The translations under genes were made by a program, and so were the position numbers. Under the pieces are notes generated by a model that saw nothing but the letters and a program-made list of their open reading frames with translations, was not told where the DNA came from and did no database searches. Positions 9,318 to 16,166 of a stretch of DNA of 64,000 nucleotides are shown in pieces. Position 1 is the first letter of the stretch. Each line of letters starts with the position of its first letter. The stretch comes from Erysipelotrichaceae bacterium (GTDB lineage: Bacteria; Bacillota_I; Bacilli_A; Erysipelotrichales; Erysipelotrichaceae), in NCBI GenBank assembly GCA_017442805.1, contig JAFRZA010000033.1:1-64000 (forward strand). The letters are read 5' to 3'.

Positions 9318-9530
9318 TCAGAACTGGTACAAAATGGCCAGAATGAACTGAGCGCTCAGATAGCCTAACGCCAGCGACATCAGGATCAGCAGCAGCTGCG
9401 CCTTGACGGTGCGGTTTTCCACCGGCAGGATCAGCTTTCCCAGATCCAGTGAACTCAGCGCGTAGAAGCTGAAGCCGAACATGGCAAAGTGCAGAAGTAT
9501 TCTGGCGATTTCGCTGATATTTATTCTCAT
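9318..9530 (-). CDS. DUF1146 (YwzB-like) small membrane protein
   Basis: 70 residues with two hydrophobic segments separated by a short charged stretch (LPVENRTVKAQLLLILMSLALGYLSAQF). This matches the DUF1146/YwzB family, usually found near ATP synthase or murA genes in Bacillota. Its function is unknown. It lies 30 bases upstream of tagO in the same orientation, with a TATAAT-like box (minus strand, 9558-9563) before it. Confidence 0.75.
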   Translation of the reverse strand: MRINISEIARILLHFAMFGFSFYALSSLDLGKLILPVENRTVKAQLLLILMSLALGYLSAQFILAILYQF

Positions 9531-9567
9531 ACGAGCCTCCCTTCAGTCCATAAGCCGATTATAACAG

Positions 9568-9595
9568 AAAAGCGGCCGTTTTGCCTGCCGCTTTT
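9568..9595 (-). terminator. Terminator of hsp20
   Basis: AAAAGCGGC pairs with GCCGCTTTT around a ten-base loop, about 20 bases after the hsp20 stop codon. The T run is part of the stem. Confidence 0.7.
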
Positions 9596-9616
9596 CCTTC
9601 TAGAAAGGAGGTACAA

Positions 9617-10036
9617 CTATTTAATGTCAATGTACTTCGTCTTGTCTTCTTCCGGCAGTTCGTCCTTCGGAACGCTGATCTCCAGAATTCCGTTGTTGAA
9701 GCTGGCCTTGATCTGAGTCTGATCTACGTTGCCTACATAGAAGCTTCTGGACATGGAACCGCGGTAGATTTCCCGGCTGATGTACTTGCCGTTGTCTTCC
9801 TTGTTCTCGGTGTTCTTGCTGGATTCAATCTTCAGATAGCCGTCTTCAAGGGAGATCTTGACATCATCCTTCGTATAGCCGGGCAGTTCGGTTTCGAGCA
9901 GGTACTCGTTTTCCTTTTCGGTAATGTCGGTATGCATTCCGGAGAAATTACCATGATAGAATGACGGAGCGAAGAAATCATCAAAGAAACTTCTTTCAGC
10001 GCTCTTTCTGGGGTTTAAATAATAATTCAACATCAT
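9617..10036 (-). CDS. Small heat-shock protein, Hsp20/alpha-crystallin family
   Basis: An ATP-independent holdase that binds unfolding proteins in large oligomers. The alpha-crystallin domain spans about residues 35-139 (ETELPGYTKDDVKISLEDGYLKI, then FNNGILEISVPKDE). The start is one of two adjacent ATGs at 10036 and 10033 behind AGGAGT; the second has the better spacing. Upstream extension of the frame runs into the CIRCE box and is rejected. Two CIRCE operators and a consensus promoter upstream show HrcA-controlled heat induction. It is transcribed alone. Confidence 0.95.
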   Translation of the reverse strand: MMLNYYLNPRKSAERSFFDDFFAPSFYHGNFSGMHTDITEKENEYLLETELPGYTKDDVKISLEDGYLKIESSKNTENKEDNGKYISREIYRGSMSRSFYVGNVDQTQIKASFNNGILEISVPKDELPEEDKTKYIDIK

Positions 10037-10059
10037 AATCACTCCTTTTCTTCTTTTGA

Positions 10060-10086
10060 TTAGCACTCTCTTTTCCTTAGTGCTAA
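10060..10086 (-). promoter_or_regulatory. CIRCE operator 1 (HrcA site) of hsp20
   Basis: TTAGCACTC, nine bases, TAGTGCTAA. The inverted repeat matches the CIRCE consensus except for one base in the right arm. It covers the expected transcription start. Confidence 0.92.
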
Positions 10087-10090
10087 CTAT

Positions 10091-10118
10091 ATTATAGCCA
10101 TCTTTTTAGCACTGTCAA
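10091..10118 (-). promoter_or_regulatory. SigA-type promoter of hsp20
   Basis: On the minus strand TTGACA (10118-10113), a 16-base spacer, and TATAAT (10096-10091). The -35 box lies inside CIRCE 2 and the start point falls at CIRCE 1, so HrcA should block both. Confidence 0.92.
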
Positions 10119-10132
10119 CACCTGAGTGCTAA
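10106..10132 (-). promoter_or_regulatory. CIRCE operator 2 (HrcA site) of hsp20
   Basis: TTAGCACTG, nine bases, GAGTGCTAA. There is one mismatch, in the left arm, which is complementary to the mismatch of operator 1. It is centred 46 bases from the first operator. Confidence 0.92.
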
Positions 10133-10151
10133 ATATTTTATTTTTCTTCTT

Positions 10152-10178
10152 TTGACAGAGTGCCCCTATGAGTATAAT
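10152..10178 (+). promoter_or_regulatory. Promoter of the ribU operon
   Basis: TTGACA, 15-base spacer, TATAAT, just upstream of the FMN riboswitch. Both hexamers are consensus, but the spacer is short. Confidence 0.75.
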
Positions 10179-10190
10179 ATGAGGTAGTAA

Positions 10191-10300
10191 ATCTTTGGGG
10201 CAGAGTGCAATTCTCTACCGGTGGTGACAGTCCACGAGCCATTTATGGCTGATCCCGTGCAATCCGGGAACCGACGGTAAAAGTCCGGATGGAAAAAGAT
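10191..10300 (+). ncRNA. FMN riboswitch (RFN element)
   Basis: Conserved RFN segments are all present: GGGGCAGAGTGCAATTC, ACCGGTGGT, AGTCCACGAGC, GATCCCGTGCAATCCGGG, ACCGACGGTAAAAGTCCGGATGG. The closing helix P1 is ATCTTT (10191-10196) with AAAGAT (10295-10300). With the terminator just downstream, it should stop ribU and riboflavin kinase transcription when FMN is abundant. Confidence 0.97.
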
Positions 10301-10316
10301 AACCGTTTTACTTCCT

Positions 10317-10344
10317 GTGCCCTGAGATTACGGAGCACTTTTTT
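10317..10344 (+). terminator. Riboswitch-controlled terminator
   Basis: GTGC (10317-10320) with GCAC (10335-10338), extended by inner C-G pairs, followed by six T and located 17 bases before the ribU ATG. This is the expected expression platform of the FMN riboswitch. Confidence 0.75.
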
Positions 10345-10360
10345 GTTCATGGAGGTTAAT

Positions 10361-10963
10361 ATGACAGAAAGAAATTCCCATCTCAGCAATACCCGTTACG
10401 TTACCGGCTGCTCGCTGCTGATCGCCCTGGCCGTGATCCTGCAGTACGTCGAGTTCGCCATTCCGCTGATGCCCTCGTTCATCAAGTTTGACTTCAGCGA
10501 CCTGCCGGCCCTGATCGGCGCCTATGCCTACGGCCCGCTGGCCGGCGTGGTGATCTCCCTTCTGAAAAACGTCATCCACATGCTGGCGTCGCAGAGCGGA
10601 TTCGTCGGTGAACTGTCCAACTTCATTCTCGGAGCCGTCTTCAGCGCTCTCGCCGGCTTTGTCTACAAGATCCATAAGAGCCGCCTGACGGCTCTGGCCG
10701 GAGGAATTCTCGGCGCTGTGGCCATGGCGGCCGTCAGCTACCCGTCCAACCTGTTTCTGATCTACCCGCTCTATTACAGCATCCTTCATTACCCACAGGA
10801 ACTGGTCCTCAAGGCCTATCAGGCCATCCTGCCTTCGGTCACCAGCATCTCCCAGTGCCTTTTGATCTTCAACGTTCCCTTCACCCTGATCAAGGGACTG
10901 ATCGACGTTGTCATCTGCATGCTGATCTACAAGCGCATCAGCCGCATCCTGAAGGGAAATTAG
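10361..10963 (+). CDS. ribU: Riboflavin ECF transporter substrate-binding subunit RibU
   Basis: The S component of an energy-coupling-factor transporter that captures riboflavin at the membrane. 200 residues with about six hydrophobic segments and the S-component hallmark region FSDLPALIGAYAYGPLAGVVISLLKN split across helices 2-3. The start follows GGAGG with a five-base spacing. The open frame extends upstream into the riboswitch and terminator, which cannot be coding. It needs shared EcfA/EcfT partners, which are not in the window. The FMN riboswitch supports flavin specificity. Confidence 0.93.
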   Translation: MTERNSHLSNTRYVTGCSLLIALAVILQYVEFAIPLMPSFIKFDFSDLPALIGAYAYGPLAGVVISLLKNVIHMLASQSGFVGELSNFILGAVFSALAGFVYKIHKSRLTALAGGILGAVAMAAVSYPSNLFLIYPLYYSILHYPQELVLKAYQAILPSVTSISQCLLIFNVPFTLIKGLIDVVICMLIYKRISRILKGN

Positions 10964-10964
10964 G

Positions 10965-11402
10965 ATGATCAGAAAGGACATCAAGAACGGGCGGGTCCGC
11001 CAGGTCAGCAACCAGCTGGGTCACGCCTATCAGATCACCGGCAAGGTGGTCAGAGGCCGGCAGCTCGGCCGTACCATCGGCTTTCCCACCATCAACGTCA
11101 GCTACGGCAGACAGCTTCTGCCCGCCGACGGCGTCTACAGCGTGCTGGTCTATCACGACGGTGCCTTCTATCCGGCCATGGCCAACGTCGGCACCAACCC
11201 GACCGTCTCTGACGGCAGCCGGCGCACCCTGGAGGCCCACATCTTCGATTTCGACGAAGATCTCTACGGTCAGCAGGTGGCGGTGAACTTCATCGACTTC
11301 ATCCGCAAAGACAGGAAGTTCGCCAGCGTCAGCGAGCTGACCGAACAGCTGAAAAAAGACCGTGAGGCCGCCCGGCAGACCCTGTCAGACAATCTCAGAT
11401 AA
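10965..11402 (+). CDS. Riboflavin kinase, flavokinase domain only (RibF C-terminal half)
   Basis: Phosphorylates riboflavin to FMN. The 145 residues align only with the C-terminal half of bifunctional RibF: GRQLGRTIGFPTIN (31-44), GVYSVLV, the MANVGTNPT strand, the catalytic-Glu region LEAHIFDFD and LYGQQVAVNFIDFIR. The protein begins at the linker helix (IRKDIKNGRVRQVSNQLG) that follows the SSTxIR motif of complete RibF, so the FAD synthetase domain is absent. It starts one base after the ribU stop codon, so there is no room for the missing domain. FAD must be made by another enzyme or gene copy. Confidence 0.9.
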   Translation: MIRKDIKNGRVRQVSNQLGHAYQITGKVVRGRQLGRTIGFPTINVSYGRQLLPADGVYSVLVYHDGAFYPAMANVGTNPTVSDGSRRTLEAHIFDFDEDLYGQQVAVNFIDFIRKDRKFASVSELTEQLKKDREAARQTLSDNLR

Positions 11403-11409
11403 TAAGACA

Positions 11410-11441
11410 AAAGGTTCTGAGCAACAACTCAGAACCTTTTA
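11410..11441. terminator. Bidirectional terminator between rfk and the glp-like cluster
   Basis: AAGGTTCTGAG, loop CAACAA, CTCAGAACCTT, with A before and T after, placed between convergent genes. Confidence 0.9.
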
Positions 11442-11443
11442 TT

Positions 11444-11788
11444 CTACATGTCTCTTGACGCCAGCATGTCCTGGCCGCTGCCGGCGATGTCCCTGACGAT
11501 TACCTCGCCCTTATGGACCGGGGAAGCGACCTCCACGTCCTTCAGCGCCTTGACGGCTTCCATCAGCAGGGCCTTTCTGATCGGACCGCTGCTCTTGACC
11601 GGCAGGCAGCTGTGGATCGCGCCGGTGATCCTGACCGTGCTGGTCAGAACCCGGGTGGGATTGGTCAGTTCGTTCCTTCCGTATTCGGCTCCGACCGGAC
11701 AGTTGTTGCCGCTGACCGCGTAACCGTTCTGCTCGTCAACTTTCAGGTGGCAGCCTCTCGGACAGCCGATACAAATCAGTTCGGTCAT
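11444..11788 (-). CDS. DUF1667 protein, Cys-rich partner of GlpA/GlpB-like oxidoreductases
   Basis: 114 residues with N-terminal cysteines 6, 9, 13 and 30 (CIGCPRGC, then NNCPVG), which look like an iron-sulfur or metal site. Family DUF1667 regularly follows FAD oxidoreductases of the glycerol-3-phosphate dehydrogenase type in anaerobes. It overlaps the upstream oxidoreductase by four bases. By analogy with the three-subunit anaerobic GlpABC it may pass electrons onward, but this is inference. It ends three bases from a bidirectional terminator. Confidence 0.85.
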   Translation of the reverse strand: MTELICIGCPRGCHLKVDEQNGYAVSGNNCPVGAEYGRNELTNPTRVLTSTVRITGAIHSCLPVKSSGPIRKALLMEAVKALKDVEVASPVHKGEVIVRDIAGSGQDMLASRDM

Positions 11789-13038
11789 TTCTGTTCCTCC
11801 GTGACCTTAACGGTCAGATATTCTTCCCTGCCCTCCAGAAGCTTGCCGGGAACGGCGATCTTCTGCAGTTCTCCCGGGGTGATGTATTCCCGCTTGAAGC
11901 GGCAGACGGCATTGCCGTCCTTATCGACAACTTCAACGGCGCACTGGCCGAAGACGCGGTTGGTGCGGAAGGAGATCTCCACCAGCTTGTCGGTGACCGG
12001 CAGATGGATCCGCTGCGGTACCGTATAGGTGACGTTGCCGGCGGTCTTCACCGTCAGCTCGCCGGTGTGCGGCTGATTGTCCTGCACATAGCGGGCCGCC
12101 GCCACCGCCGCCTTGCGGGCTTCGGCAGCCACGTTGTCCGCCAGGTCGTGGACCTGAACGACGTTGCCGCAGGCGAAGACGCCGTCAATCGAGGTTTCCA
12201 TGTTCTCCCAGACCAGCGGGCCCTTGGTGCGCGGATCGATGACGATGCCGGCCGCCCTGCTGAGCTCGTTTTCCGGGATCAGACCGATGGAGAGCAGCAC
12301 GGTGTCGCAGTCGAAGGTCATTTCCGTGCCCGGGATCGGACGGAACTTCTCATCGACCCTGGAGACGACTACCTGGCTGACCCGCGGATAGCCCTTGATG
12401 TCGGTAATGGTATGAGAGAGATAGAGGGGAATGTCAAAGTCTTCCAGGCATTGCTTGATGTTTCTCTGCAGGCCGGAAGAATAGGGATTGATCTCCACGC
12501 AGGCTAGCACCTTGGCGCCTTCCAGCGTCATGCGGCGGGCCATGATCAGGCCGATGTCGCCGCTGCCCAGAATGACAACGCGCTTGCCGACCAGATAACC
12601 GTCCATGTTGATATAGCGCTGCGCCGTGCCGGCGGTATAGACGCCGGATCCCCGGCTTCCCGGTATGGCGATGGCGCCTCTGGTGCGCTCCCGGCAGCCC
12701 ATAGCCAGAATGACGGCCTTGCCCTGTACCTTCTGGTAGCCGTGAGTATTGATGAGCGAGACTTCATGGTCGCCGTTGATGTCCAGTACCATGGTATCGC
12801 TCATGACTTCCACGTCGGTATCCTTTAACATTTCAATGAGCCTGCCCGCGAATTCCGGGCCGGTGAGTTCTTCCTTGAAGAGGTGCAGGCCGAAGCCGTT
12901 ATGGATGCACTGGTTGAGAATGCCGCCCAGTTCCCGGTCTCTTTCGATCAGCAGGATGCTCTTGAGGTCCGCCTGCCAGGCGGAGACGGCGGCTGACAGT
13001 CCGGCCGGACCGGCGCCGATGATTATCAGATCATACAT
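11785..13038 (-). CDS. NAD(P)/FAD-dependent oxidoreductase of the glp-type cluster
   Basis: A 417-residue flavoprotein with a dinucleotide fold at the N-terminus (GAGPAG, 8-13), a second NAD-binding motif (GSGDIG) in the middle and a conserved LNQCIHNGFG segment that could hold a redox-active Cys. The start at 13038 follows GGAGG and gives the canonical MYDLIIIGAGPAG; a longer frame overlaps the GlpA-like gene and is not protein-like. It overlaps that gene by eight bases. With the GlpA-like protein and DUF1667 it probably forms an electron-transfer complex oxidising glycerol-3-phosphate or a similar substrate. Confidence 0.88.
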   Translation of the reverse strand: MYDLIIIGAGPAGLSAAVSAWQADLKSILLIERDRELGGILNQCIHNGFGLHLFKEELTGPEFAGRLIEMLKDTDVEVMSDTMVLDINGDHEVSLINTHGYQKVQGKAVILAMGCRERTRGAIAIPGSRGSGVYTAGTAQRYINMDGYLVGKRVVILGSGDIGLIMARRMTLEGAKVLACVEINPYSSGLQRNIKQCLEDFDIPLYLSHTITDIKGYPRVSQVVVSRVDEKFRPIPGTEMTFDCDTVLLSIGLIPENELSRAAGIVIDPRTKGPLVWENMETSIDGVFACGNVVQVHDLADNVAAEARKAAVAAARYVQDNQPHTGELTVKTAGNVTYTVPQRIHLPVTDKLVEISFRTNRVFGQCAVEVVDKDGNAVCRFKREYITPGELQKIAVPGKLLEGREEYLTVKVTEEQK

Positions 13039-14473
13039 TTCCGTAATCCTCCTTCGCCTTCTTTTCCAGAACCACGGTTCCTTCGCGGTCCTGCAGGATC
13101 TCATCATAATCAAGACCGAGCTCTTCCTTCAGGATCATGGCAACTCTTTCACCGCAGAAGCCGCCCTGGCATCTGCCCATGCCGGCATTGGTGCGGCGCT
13201 TTACCGCGTCGATCGAACGCGGCGGGATCGGCGTTTTGAAGGTCGCCCTGATTTCTCCCTCGGTTACCGTTTCACAGCGGCAGATGATCCGGCCGTAGGC
13301 GGGATCTTCTTTTATTATCCGGTTCTTCTCTTCGTCGCTGAGCTGCTTGAATCTGATCTTGCGGCGGCTGTCGACGTAATCTTCCTTTTTCGGATACGGA
13401 TGCTTGGATAACACCCATTCTCTGGCGGCGATGCCGATGGCTGCCGCGGAGCTGAGCGCCGGGGAAGCCATGCCGGCCAGGTTGAAGAAGTCGGGAACGC
13501 TGTGGCTTTCCTCAATGATGAAGTCGCCGCGGTCGCTTCTCGCCCTTAAGCCGGAGAAGTTCCGGATGTTTTCCTGGTAGTCGATGTCCTTGATGGACAG
13601 CGAGGCGGTCTCACGTACATAGCTGAGAATGTCCGCCGTGGTATCCAGATCTTCGCCGTTTACTCTGGTGGCGTCCGGACCGACGATCAGGTTGCCATGT
13701 ACCGTCGGGGTAACGGCGACGCCCTTGCCCCTTTCACTGGGGCATTGGAACAGCGTATGTCTGGCCTTGGGGAACTGCGACTTGTCCAACAGGAAGTACT
13801 GTCCCCTTACCGGCGTGATGGTGAACTCCTTCTGACCGATCATCTCATGCACCTTGTCGGCATAGATGCCGGCGGCGTTGATGACGTAGCGGCCTTGGTA
13901 TTCGCCCTTTACGGTCGTTACCGTAAAGCTTCCGTCTTCGTTCTTTCTGATTCCCGTAACTTCGTTGGAAAGCTTCAGGTCCATGCCGTTGCGGACGGCG
14001 GTTTCCGCCAGCGCCAGGCAGTACTCCCAGGGGGAGATGACCGCTGAAGTTCCGGCGTAGAGCGAACCGTAGACATTTTCGGAAATGCCCGGTTCGATGT
14101 CCTTGGTTTCTTCATAGTTGAGCAGCTTGAGCTGCTCGACGCCGTTGGCGATGCCCCGGTCATAGAGCTCCTTCAGGGTCTCAAGATCTTCCGGGGAAAA
14201 AGCCAGAACCAGAGAGCCGTCATTTACATAGGGAACGTCCAGCTTCTTTGCCAGTTCCCTGGTCAGTTTTGAGCCTTCAACATTGTATTTGGCCATCAGG
14301 CTGCCCGGTTTGGGGTCATATCCGGCGTGAATGACGGCTGAGTTGGCTTTGGTGGTTCCGTCAGCGACATCGTTAAACGCCTCCAGCATCAGAAGCTTCA
14401 GATCATGCTGGGACAGATAATACGCTGCCGCGCTGCCTACGACACCGCCGCCGATAATTATTACATCGTACAT
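13031..14473 (-). CDS. GlpA-like FAD-dependent glycerol-3-phosphate dehydrogenase with BFD-type [2Fe-2S] domain
   Basis: 480 residues. The N-terminal DAO domain has the FAD motif GGGVVGSA, and the C-terminal bacterioferritin-associated-ferredoxin-like domain has CxC (398, 400) and C-x4-C (435, 440) for a [2Fe-2S] cluster. This layout matches anaerobic GlpA-type dehydrogenases of Clostridia. Family members oxidise glycerol-3-phosphate or other 2-hydroxyacids, so the substrate is not certain. It is first in a three-gene operon with no glycerol kinase or facilitator in the window. A TATAAT-like box (minus, 14503-14498) precedes it. Confidence 0.85.
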   Translation of the reverse strand: MYDVIIIGGGVVGSAAAYYLSQHDLKLLMLEAFNDVADGTTKANSAVIHAGYDPKPGSLMAKYNVEGSKLTRELAKKLDVPYVNDGSLVLAFSPEDLETLKELYDRGIANGVEQLKLLNYEETKDIEPGISENVYGSLYAGTSAVISPWEYCLALAETAVRNGMDLKLSNEVTGIRKNEDGSFTVTTVKGEYQGRYVINAAGIYADKVHEMIGQKEFTITPVRGQYFLLDKSQFPKARHTLFQCPSERGKGVAVTPTVHGNLIVGPDATRVNGEDLDTTADILSYVRETASLSIKDIDYQENIRNFSGLRARSDRGDFIIEESHSVPDFFNLAGMASPALSSAAAIGIAAREWVLSKHPYPKKEDYVDSRRKIRFKQLSDEEKNRIIKEDPAYGRIICRCETVTEGEIRATFKTPIPPRSIDAVKRRTNAGMGRCQGGFCGERVAMILKEELGLDYDEILQDREGTVVLEKKAKEDYGNV

Positions 14474-14497
14474 ATTCTCTCTCTTTTCCTTTATTTC

Positions 14498-14503
14498 ATT
14501 ATA
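14498..14503 (-). promoter_or_regulatory. -10 box of the glp-like operon
   Basis: TATAAT on the minus strand, 25 bases from the ATG. No convincing -35 box is seen, which may mean activator dependence. Confidence 0.45.
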
Positions 14504-14563
14504 ACTTCTTTCCGCTGTTTTCGGGCGCCATATTTCCGCAATTTTCCCTTTTGACGGCGGTTA

Positions 14564-14572
14564 TGCTACAAT
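14564..14572 (+). promoter_or_regulatory. Extended -10 promoter of the COG2426 gene
   Basis: TGCTACAAT, an extended -10 element, lies 37 bases before the ATG. The -35 region is weak. Confidence 0.5.
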
Positions 14573-14608
14573 AACTGAGCGGTATTTCCGCCTTGCAAGG
14601 AGACAATT

Positions 14609-15100
14609 ATGACTGAAGCCATATTCAATTTCTTTTCCGGACTGTCCAGGGAATTCGCCCTGTTCATGATCTCGCTCATCCCCCTGATCGAAGAGAGAGG
14701 GGCGCTGATCTATGCGGCCGCCACCGGCTTTGAGTGGTATAAGGCTCTGCCCATCTGCATCTTCGCCAACATGCTGCCGGTACCGCTGCTGCTGGTGTTC
14801 GGCATGAAGATCGTCCGCTGGCTGAAGACGACTAAGACCTTCGGCAGCTTCTTTACCCGCTATGAGGAAAAGCTGAACGCCAAGAGCGAAAAGGTCGCCA
14901 AGTACGGCTTCTTCGCCCTGACCATGTTTGTCGGCATTCCCGTTCCGGGAACCGGCGCCTGGAGCGGTTCGCTGGTCTCCACCATCCTGGGCTTTGAGCC
15001 GAAGAAGGGCTTTCTGTCCATTCTGCTGGGCGTCATCATGGCCGGCGTCATTCTGACCGTCGCCCTTTACGGCTTAAGCGCCATCATCACCATGCACTGA
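14609..15100 (+). CDS. COG2426/PF06695 small membrane protein (putative small multidrug export protein)
   Basis: 163 residues with four or five transmembrane segments and the family motifs PLIEERGALIYAA near the N-terminus and VGIPVPGTGAWSGSLV in the second half. The two motifs look like re-entrant halves of the DedA/VTT-like fold. The database name multidrug export is weakly founded and its substrate is unknown. GGAG precedes the ATG. It is a single gene with its own promoter and terminator. Confidence 0.82.
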   Translation: MTEAIFNFFSGLSREFALFMISLIPLIEERGALIYAAATGFEWYKALPICIFANMLPVPLLLVFGMKIVRWLKTTKTFGSFFTRYEEKLNAKSEKVAKYGFFALTMFVGIPVPGTGAWSGSLVSTILGFEPKKGFLSILLGVIMAGVILTVALYGLSAIITMH

Positions 15101-15121
15101 AAGATGCCGCGGCATCTTTTT
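15100..15121 (+). terminator. Terminator after the COG2426 gene
   Basis: AAGATGCC-GC-GGCATCTT followed by T, touching the stop codon. Confidence 0.85.
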
Positions 15122-15167
15122 CGGTCGGCGCAGGGCCGATGATATATAATTAAGACAGGTAATCAAC

Positions 15168-16133
15168 ATGGAAAATAAGAGAACACTGGGAAAATACATC
15201 AGCGAGACGCGCATCAGCCGCGGACTGGCCAAGGTCGAACTGGCTGAGAAGATCGGCGTCAGCGAAAATACCATTGACCGCTGGGAAAGCGGAAAGAGCC
15301 TTCCCGATCTTGCGCTGGCCATCAAGCTGGCAGACGTCCTCAACGTCAGCATCGGCGATCTGCTGGAAAACACCGAGCACGGACCGCTGCCTCAGAAGTC
15401 GGAAGACCTGACTTATGAGCAGCAGGCAGACAGAACGGAAAAGCGCCGCTTCGGTCTGCTTACCCTGCTTCTGCTGGTCGCCTACGGTATTCTTTATCTG
15501 CTCGCCACCCGGACCGACATTCTGGCCGGCATGTTCCCGGCGATGATCGCTTTGACCATCACCGTGATGATCGTCGGTCTCTACAACATGTTCAAGGCCT
15601 TCCACGGCAGCCTGTACGGCAAGATCGAGCCGCACCGCTATCTGCTGGCCGGTTTTTGCCTGCTGGTCGTTCCGCTGTCCTTCTTCGACTGGATGCATTA
15701 TCAGATTCAGCGGGAAAGCCAGGGAAAGACTAACGTCGAAGTCAACGTCGAGACCGTAGAAAGCTATGTCGAACTGGATCTCAGCAATGCCGAGGTGACC
15801 TTCAGCTACGAGAACACCGGGTGGTTCGGCAACGGTACGCGCGTTTATGTCTTTGCCGATCCTCAGGGATCCCTGGAAAAGCAGATCGAAAGCCGGGAAA
15901 ACTGGCAGCCTCTGCCGGCCGGCGCGGACTTCCTTAAACTGGTCAGTGAAAACATCGTCTACGGAGACAACATCGGGCTTCCCGAGGTTGCCGAAGGCTA
16001 TTACTACATCGCCTGCAACACCGGCGAACAGGTCATCTACATCGCCGACCCCGAAGCCGGCATCCGCGACTTCATCGCCGCCGTCTATGATTCCGTCAAC
16101 CGGATCCTCTACATCGCCCGCTATGCATCCTGA
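15168..16133 (+). CDS. Membrane-anchored XRE-family regulator with extracytoplasmic C-terminal domain
   Basis: 321 residues. An XRE/Cro helix-turn-helix fills residues 8-66 (LAEKIGVSENTIDRWESGKSLPDL). A short linker leads to three hydrophobic segments (about 94-113, 118-142, 157-175), and then a soluble beta-rich domain of some 140 residues with no recognised family. The layout suggests a one-component sensor that reads an envelope signal and acts on DNA from the membrane. With three crossings the C-terminal domain should lie outside. It is transcribed alone between the COG2426 gene and a convergent DUF2974 gene; its targets are unknown. Confidence 0.8.
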   Translation: MENKRTLGKYISETRISRGLAKVELAEKIGVSENTIDRWESGKSLPDLALAIKLADVLNVSIGDLLENTEHGPLPQKSEDLTYEQQADRTEKRRFGLLTLLLLVAYGILYLLATRTDILAGMFPAMIALTITVMIVGLYNMFKAFHGSLYGKIEPHRYLLAGFCLLVVPLSFFDWMHYQIQRESQGKTNVEVNVETVESYVELDLSNAEVTFSYENTGWFGNGTRVYVFADPQGSLEKQIESRENWQPLPAGADFLKLVSENIVYGDNIGLPEVAEGYYYIACNTGEQVIYIADPEAGIRDFIAAVYDSVNRILYIARYAS

Positions 16134-16137
16134 GCAC

Positions 16138-16166
16138 TAAAAAATCCCGGATCTCCGGGATTTATT
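16138..16166. terminator. Bidirectional terminator between XRE regulator and DUF2974 gene
   Basis: AATCCCGG-ATCT-CCGGGATT with an A run on the left and TTTATT on the right. It overlaps the stop codon of the minus-strand gene. Confidence 0.85.

Noticed and set aside
9601-9616. GAAAGGAGGT on the plus strand, a perfect ribosome site
   Set aside because: No start codon or frame follows; it is the untranslated end of the minus-strand hsp20 transcript.
10289-10360. Upstream start for ribU inside the riboswitch
   Set aside because: It would run through the FMN aptamer and terminator; the GGAGG-preceded ATG at 10361 is correct.
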